Below are positions 61,318 through 64,000 of a DNA stretch of 64,000 bases, in pieces; the stretch's first letter is position 1; the number at the start of each line of letters is the position of its first letter. The stretch comes from Sphingomonas kaistensis (GTDB lineage: Bacteria; Pseudomonadota; Alphaproteobacteria; Sphingomonadales; Sphingomonadaceae). Where the stretch lies: NCBI RefSeq assembly GCF_036884275.1, contig NZ_CP145607.1:2591001-2655000 (forward strand), in the 5' to 3' direction. The notes beneath the pieces were generated by a model. The model was not told the DNA's origin. It saw only the letters and a list, made by a program, of their open reading frames with translations, and made no database searches. The position numbers and the translations under genes are program-made.

Positions 61318-61667
61318 TCTTGTGAGATTTAGCGCGCCGGCCGCTCTCGACTTCACAGGTAAAGTTGTTTTCAACCGGTCCCGGCGACAAATTCAACCTC
61401 ACCGCTTGACGCTGAAATTCCACCCACGGAACCTGGATCAAAAGCCGACAGACCGGCTGCCTCAAGAGATCGCGAGCGCGCTCCCGTGCAAGACGCTGGT
61501 TGACCACCGCGAAAAAGATTGGGAAAGCGCCGGCAACCCCATCGGGGGCGCTTAGCTCAGTTGGTAGAGCGGCTCGTTTACACTGAGGTAGGGTACGCTA
61601 GATAAGTACCTGCAGCGCGTCGATATTATTAGTTGAGGCGATAGTCACTTCGGGGCTATTTCGGGAA
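61318..61667. other. Integration junction region without a protein gene
   Basis: 350 bases. The left 228 bases have no gene I can support; a stretch of pyrimidine- and A-rich host sequence follows the XRE stop. The tRNA-Val fragment starts at 61546, and after 61588 the sequence turns to that of the integrated element (no T-arm sequence such as GTTCGA up to 61667). Confidence 0.65.
61546..61588 (+). tRNA. tRNA-Val(TAC) 5' half, cut just after the anticodon stem-loop (att site)
   Basis: Acceptor arm start GGGCGCT (61546-61552), D arm GCTCAGTTGGTAGAGC, then an anticodon stem GCTCG with loop TTTACAC (anticodon TAC at 61579-61581). The following TGAGG pairs only in part with GCTCG (the outermost pair is G-G), and no variable loop, T arm or acceptor 3' strand follows. 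This is a partial gene, probably left by an integration event; the 3' half or an intact copy should lie beyond the right side of the element. Confidence 0.8.
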
Positions 61668-62228
61668 TCAATAACCATAAGGCTTTGGCTCACCACCCCG
61701 AGCTGAGCCCCAGCCCGCCCCACGTTCTACCTGTACTTCAGGACGCGGCTCCTCCGCTTCACCGCTAATATTTGGCGTGCCGAGCATGAAGACTGATTTG
61801 CAGCTATGGCATAGATGCTCGCGGTATCGTCTCTCGACTTTAGCGGTGGCTACTAGCTCTGACTTTCGTCCGTTGGTGACGCACGTGCCGCAAAGTTTGT
61901 GCGGGTGAGCAGTGGCCTGATGCTCCGACTTAAGCACGTAAACCGTTACACCTGGATGGTAGACGCAAGGCTCGTAGCTCTCCAGATCCGCCGCCTGTCT
62001 TCTGAGATCTGCAATTTCGCCTTCTAGTCCCCGGACCTTGTCCTTGAGCTCGCGCTCACGCTCGGCGGTTTCGTACGCGGCAGACTGAGCGTCGGCGAGT
62101 TGCTCGATCATCTGCGCGATCGCGAGCTTTACTTCAGTGCTGACTTCAAGCGATCGGATACCCTTCGCAATGTCGAGCGCACCCTTGATGCCGTTGAAAA
62201 TTCCGGCAGCAGCAGCGACGTCAAACAT
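61668..62228 (-). CDS. Coiled-coil protein with a CxxC-CxxC zinc ribbon
   Basis: 186 residues from ATG 62228, which starts two bases before the integrase stop ends. Domain order: a hydrophobic, alanine-rich N-terminus (VAAAAGIFNGIKGALDIAKGI), a coiled coil about 35-85 (ETAERERELKDKVRGLEGEIADLRRQ), then a zinc-ribbon: CVYHPG, CGTC and CHSC motifs about 107-145 and a polar tail. It appears as the only cargo between att site and integrase. No named family recognised; phage- or plasmid-borne coiled-coil/ribbon proteins may be relatives. Confidence 0.78.
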   Translation of the reverse strand: MFDVAAAAGIFNGIKGALDIAKGIRSLEVSTEVKLAIAQMIEQLADAQSAAYETAERERELKDKVRGLEGEIADLRRQAADLESYEPCVYHPGVTVYVLKSEHQATAHPHKLCGTCVTNGRKSELVATAKVERRYREHLCHSCKSVFMLGTPNISGEAEEPRPEVQVERGAGWGSARGGEPKPYGY

Positions 62229-62229
62229 T

Positions 62230-63312
62230 TTAAGCCTTCTTCCTCTTGCTCGCACTTGCGGGGATTGCCCGCTCATCGCTCCCCTCTAGCGCGTTGCGGA
62301 CATCGTCGTCGAGCACGTGGGCGTAGCGGAGGGTGGTGGTGACGCTACGGTGCTTCAGCGCTTCTTTGGCGGCGGCGAGGCTGCCGGTGGCGCGGACGAT
62401 GCGGGTGCCGCGAGTGTGGCGGAAGTCGTGGAAGCGGAAGCTCTCTATGCCGGCGATTTTCTTTGCAGATGCCATCACTTGGCGCAGCACGGTGTGGGTG
62501 AGCGGGTAACGCTCGCCCTCGCGGCGCTTACCGCGGCTCTTCTTGCAGACGTAGGTGAAGACGAAGGGCCCAACCTTGGGCTGGTTGGCGATCAGCCCCA
62601 GCAACGTCGGGGTGAGCGGCCGCTTGACGATGTCGCCGCCCTTGATCCTGGTGGCGGCCTGACCAGCAGCGAGGTCAACGTCGCTCCAGCGGAGGCCGGT
62701 GACCTCAGCTTGGCGCCACCCGCTCTTCAGCGCAAAGTCGCAAGCCTGGCTGACCTCGGGCCGATCGGCGGCGAGCTCGGCAAAGAGGCGCTCCTCTTCA
62801 ACGAAGCTGAGTTCCCGCGGGTCGCGGCGGGGCACCTTAAGGCGCAGTGCCCGCCAGTCCGGCATTTCTCCTACATCGAAACGAGCCTTGTCGGCACGGC
62901 GCCAGATAGCGCGAGCATGGTCGACCTCCCGGTTTATGGTCGCGTTAGAGCGGGTACCGCGCTGCGGCGCGAAGCTCGCGCGGCGTCTGGCAAAGTAGAT
63001 TTGAAGGTCGCGCTGGCTTATCTCGCTAAGCAGCCGTCCGCCTCCGAGACCGGTGATCATTGCCGCCGACATGTACTCGGTCAGCTTGTGGCTGGCGAGC
63101 TGGGCGGCGTGCTCGTCGTACAGGCCGCAGGATTCGTCGAGGGTGATTGAGGGGCGTGACTGCGCCGGCAACGCCGCCTTGTGTTTCTCGCGAGCTTCTA
63201 CCTGCTGGGCGGCTCGGCGGCCCGTGACGCCCGTCGAGCCGTGAAAGCGACGACCATTTCTGACGAAGTCGAAGTGGAAGTACGGGCTGCTTTTCGGCTT
63301 GTAGATGGACAT
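62230..63312 (-). CDS. Phage-type tyrosine integrase
   Basis: 360 residues. An Arm-binding-like N-terminal region, core-binding domain, and a catalytic domain with Arg in SGWRQAEVTGLRW, lysine in RIKGGD, the H-x-x-R box FHDFRHTRGTRIV, and LKHRSVTTTLRYAH carrying the nucleophilic tyrosine. ATG 63312 (MSIYKPKSSPYFHF) fits; an upstream ATG at 63333 would add seven basic residues. It faces the truncated tRNA-Val gene and is the likely agent of its integration. Confidence 0.92.
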   Translation of the reverse strand: MSIYKPKSSPYFHFDFVRNGRRFHGSTGVTGRRAAQQVEAREKHKAALPAQSRPSITLDESCGLYDEHAAQLASHKLTEYMSAAMITGLGGGRLLSEISQRDLQIYFARRRASFAPQRGTRSNATINREVDHARAIWRRADKARFDVGEMPDWRALRLKVPRRDPRELSFVEEERLFAELAADRPEVSQACDFALKSGWRQAEVTGLRWSDVDLAAGQAATRIKGGDIVKRPLTPTLLGLIANQPKVGPFVFTYVCKKSRGKRREGERYPLTHTVLRQVMASAKKIAGIESFRFHDFRHTRGTRIVRATGSLAAAKEALKHRSVTTTLRYAHVLDDDVRNALEGSDERAIPASASKRKKA

Positions 63313-63557
63313 CTGGCGACCTTTCCGCGGCACGATTGTATGAAGGCGTCGAGGTCGCTCAAGCTGTAACGGACCGAGCGGCCTATCAAGACGAAGCTAA
63401 TCCGACCTTCGCCGCGAATTTTGCGCAAGGTGCGCTCGGCAATTGCAAGCCGGTCGGCTGCCTGTGATTCCTTCAGCAGTGTCACCCTTCGTACCGATCT
63501 TGACCACTTGGATCGCAGTATGTGGAGGTGACGAACTGATGAGGACACGGTGGACAA
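63198..63557 (-). CDS. Excisionase-like/HTH_17 DNA-binding protein
   Basis: Up to 119 residues. The segment VTLLKESQAADRLAIAERTLRKIRGEGRISFVLIGRSVRYSLSDLDAFIQSCRG matches the excisionase/HTH_17 form (a MerR-like small winged helix), about residues 25-80. GTG at 63485 may be the real start since the first 25 residues are not conserved. The last 40 residues overlap the integrase gene by up to 136 bases in another frame. Such proteins control excision or repress integrase genes. Confidence 0.75.
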   Translation of the reverse strand: MSTVSSSVRHLHILRSKWSRSVRRVTLLKESQAADRLAIAERTLRKIRGEGRISFVLIGRSVRYSLSDLDAFIQSCRGKVARCPSTSRKAARTSTSTSSEMVVAFTARRASRAAEPPSR

Positions 63558-64000
63558 AGGCGAAGCCTGGAACAGACTAGCATCATATGAAGGCTCCTAT
63601 CTGCTGTGCTGTGGCTAGCCGTCAGATAGAAGCACGAATTTTGAAGTCACTCTTGACTGCGTACAATGCAAAAGGAACAGTCGCAATTGTGTTATAACAA
63701 GTACACCAATTAGCTGCAATCTTTGTCAAGTATAACAAGATGTTTACTGGGATGGAGTATTACGGCATGCTTCCACATCGTGGGCTAGAGATAACTCGTG
63801 GTAGGCAATGGTCGAGTCTCGACAAGACACTGCTCACTATCAATTACAGACAAGGCGGGTTCCTTGGTCAGGGCGGGTTTGGACTAGTATTGATGCAGAA
63901 CTTTCGCTCGTATTCACAGAAGGACGTTACCTTATGGAAGGCAATAGTTTGATCAGACTGACGACGATAATCGTCAGCAGTTATGTGGCGAATAATGGGG
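63558..64000. other. AT-rich end of the integrated element without a supported gene
   Basis: 443 bases with much lower GC than everything to the left. It contains a 9-base direct repeat TATAACAAG (63693-63701 and 63732-63740), and a perfect 7-bp inverted repeat CTGACGA/TCGTCAG (63958-63964 with 63971-63977). A 70-codon frame at 63740-63952 lacks a ribosome-binding site and a recognisable domain, so I do not call it a gene. This is the beginning of a region continuing to the right. Confidence 0.6.

Noticed and set aside
63740..63952. 70-codon frame in the AT-rich right end
   Set aside because: No ribosome-binding site, no recognisable domain, aromatic- and Gly-rich unlikely composition; low-GC DNA makes such a frame of little value.

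Overview
The window looks like a chromosomal segment of an alphaproteobacterium, most likely a member of the Sphingomonadaceae (Sphingomonas or a close relative). Three things suggest this: high GC, family-typical gene neighbourhoods (hrcA/grpE beside rph-rdgB-hemW; rsmI-yraN-gshB; lepB-rnc-era; rpsF-rpsR-rplI) and a gene-transfer-agent (GTA)-like phage gene operon ending in a DUF2793 gene. The assignment is inference from gene content; there is no 16S rRNA gene here.

Region by region. 0-8.4 kb: the end of a YahK-like alcohol dehydrogenase, acetyl-CoA synthetase, a DUF3833 lipoprotein, rimO, an SDR oxidoreductase, an M17 aminopeptidase, a MarR regulator, an SH3 protein and mltG. 8.4-15 kb: fabF and acpP (fatty acid synthesis), an HExxH protein, a large TonB-dependent receptor with an odd proline/cysteine tail, and grpE-hrcA (heat-shock control). 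15-24.9 kb: rph-rdgB-hemW, an LppC-type lipoprotein, rsmI-yraN-gshB-dedA, xerC, a DUF484 gene, a transaldolase-like gene and an enoyl-CoA hydratase/isomerase. 24.9-31.7 kb: two TadE genes and a TadG gene, a TelA/XpaC-like pair, an aldo/keto reductase, a membrane-anchored LuxR-type regulator and a GreA/GreB-family factor. 31.7-43.4 kb: CoA-transferase, FAD oxidoreductase, gor, pgi, lepB-rnc-era, sirtuin, thioesterase, dapB, nth and alr. 43.4-44.4 kb: an outer-membrane beta-barrel protein carrying the same C-terminal tail as the TonB receptor.

44.4-57.9 kb is one minus-strand, tightly coupled operon with GTA/HK97-type virion genes: portal, DUF6127-like protein, prohead protease, capsid, a beta-helix tail-spike protein, small adaptors, head-tail connectors, tail tube, a DUF2460 fusion, DUF2163, an NlpC/P60-like peptidase, a gp15-like baseplate hub and DUF2793. 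I find no terminase and no tape-measure gene, although every remaining frame is open. This is the most system-like oddity of the window.

57.9-61.3 kb: the rpsF-rpsR-rplI operon, a low-complexity acidic protein, DUF6456 and an XRE regulator. 61.5-64 kb: a tRNA-Val gene cut off just after its anticodon loop marks the left end of an integrated element. The element carries a zinc-ribbon/coiled-coil protein, a tyrosine integrase and an excisionase-like HTH, then AT-rich DNA running off the window.
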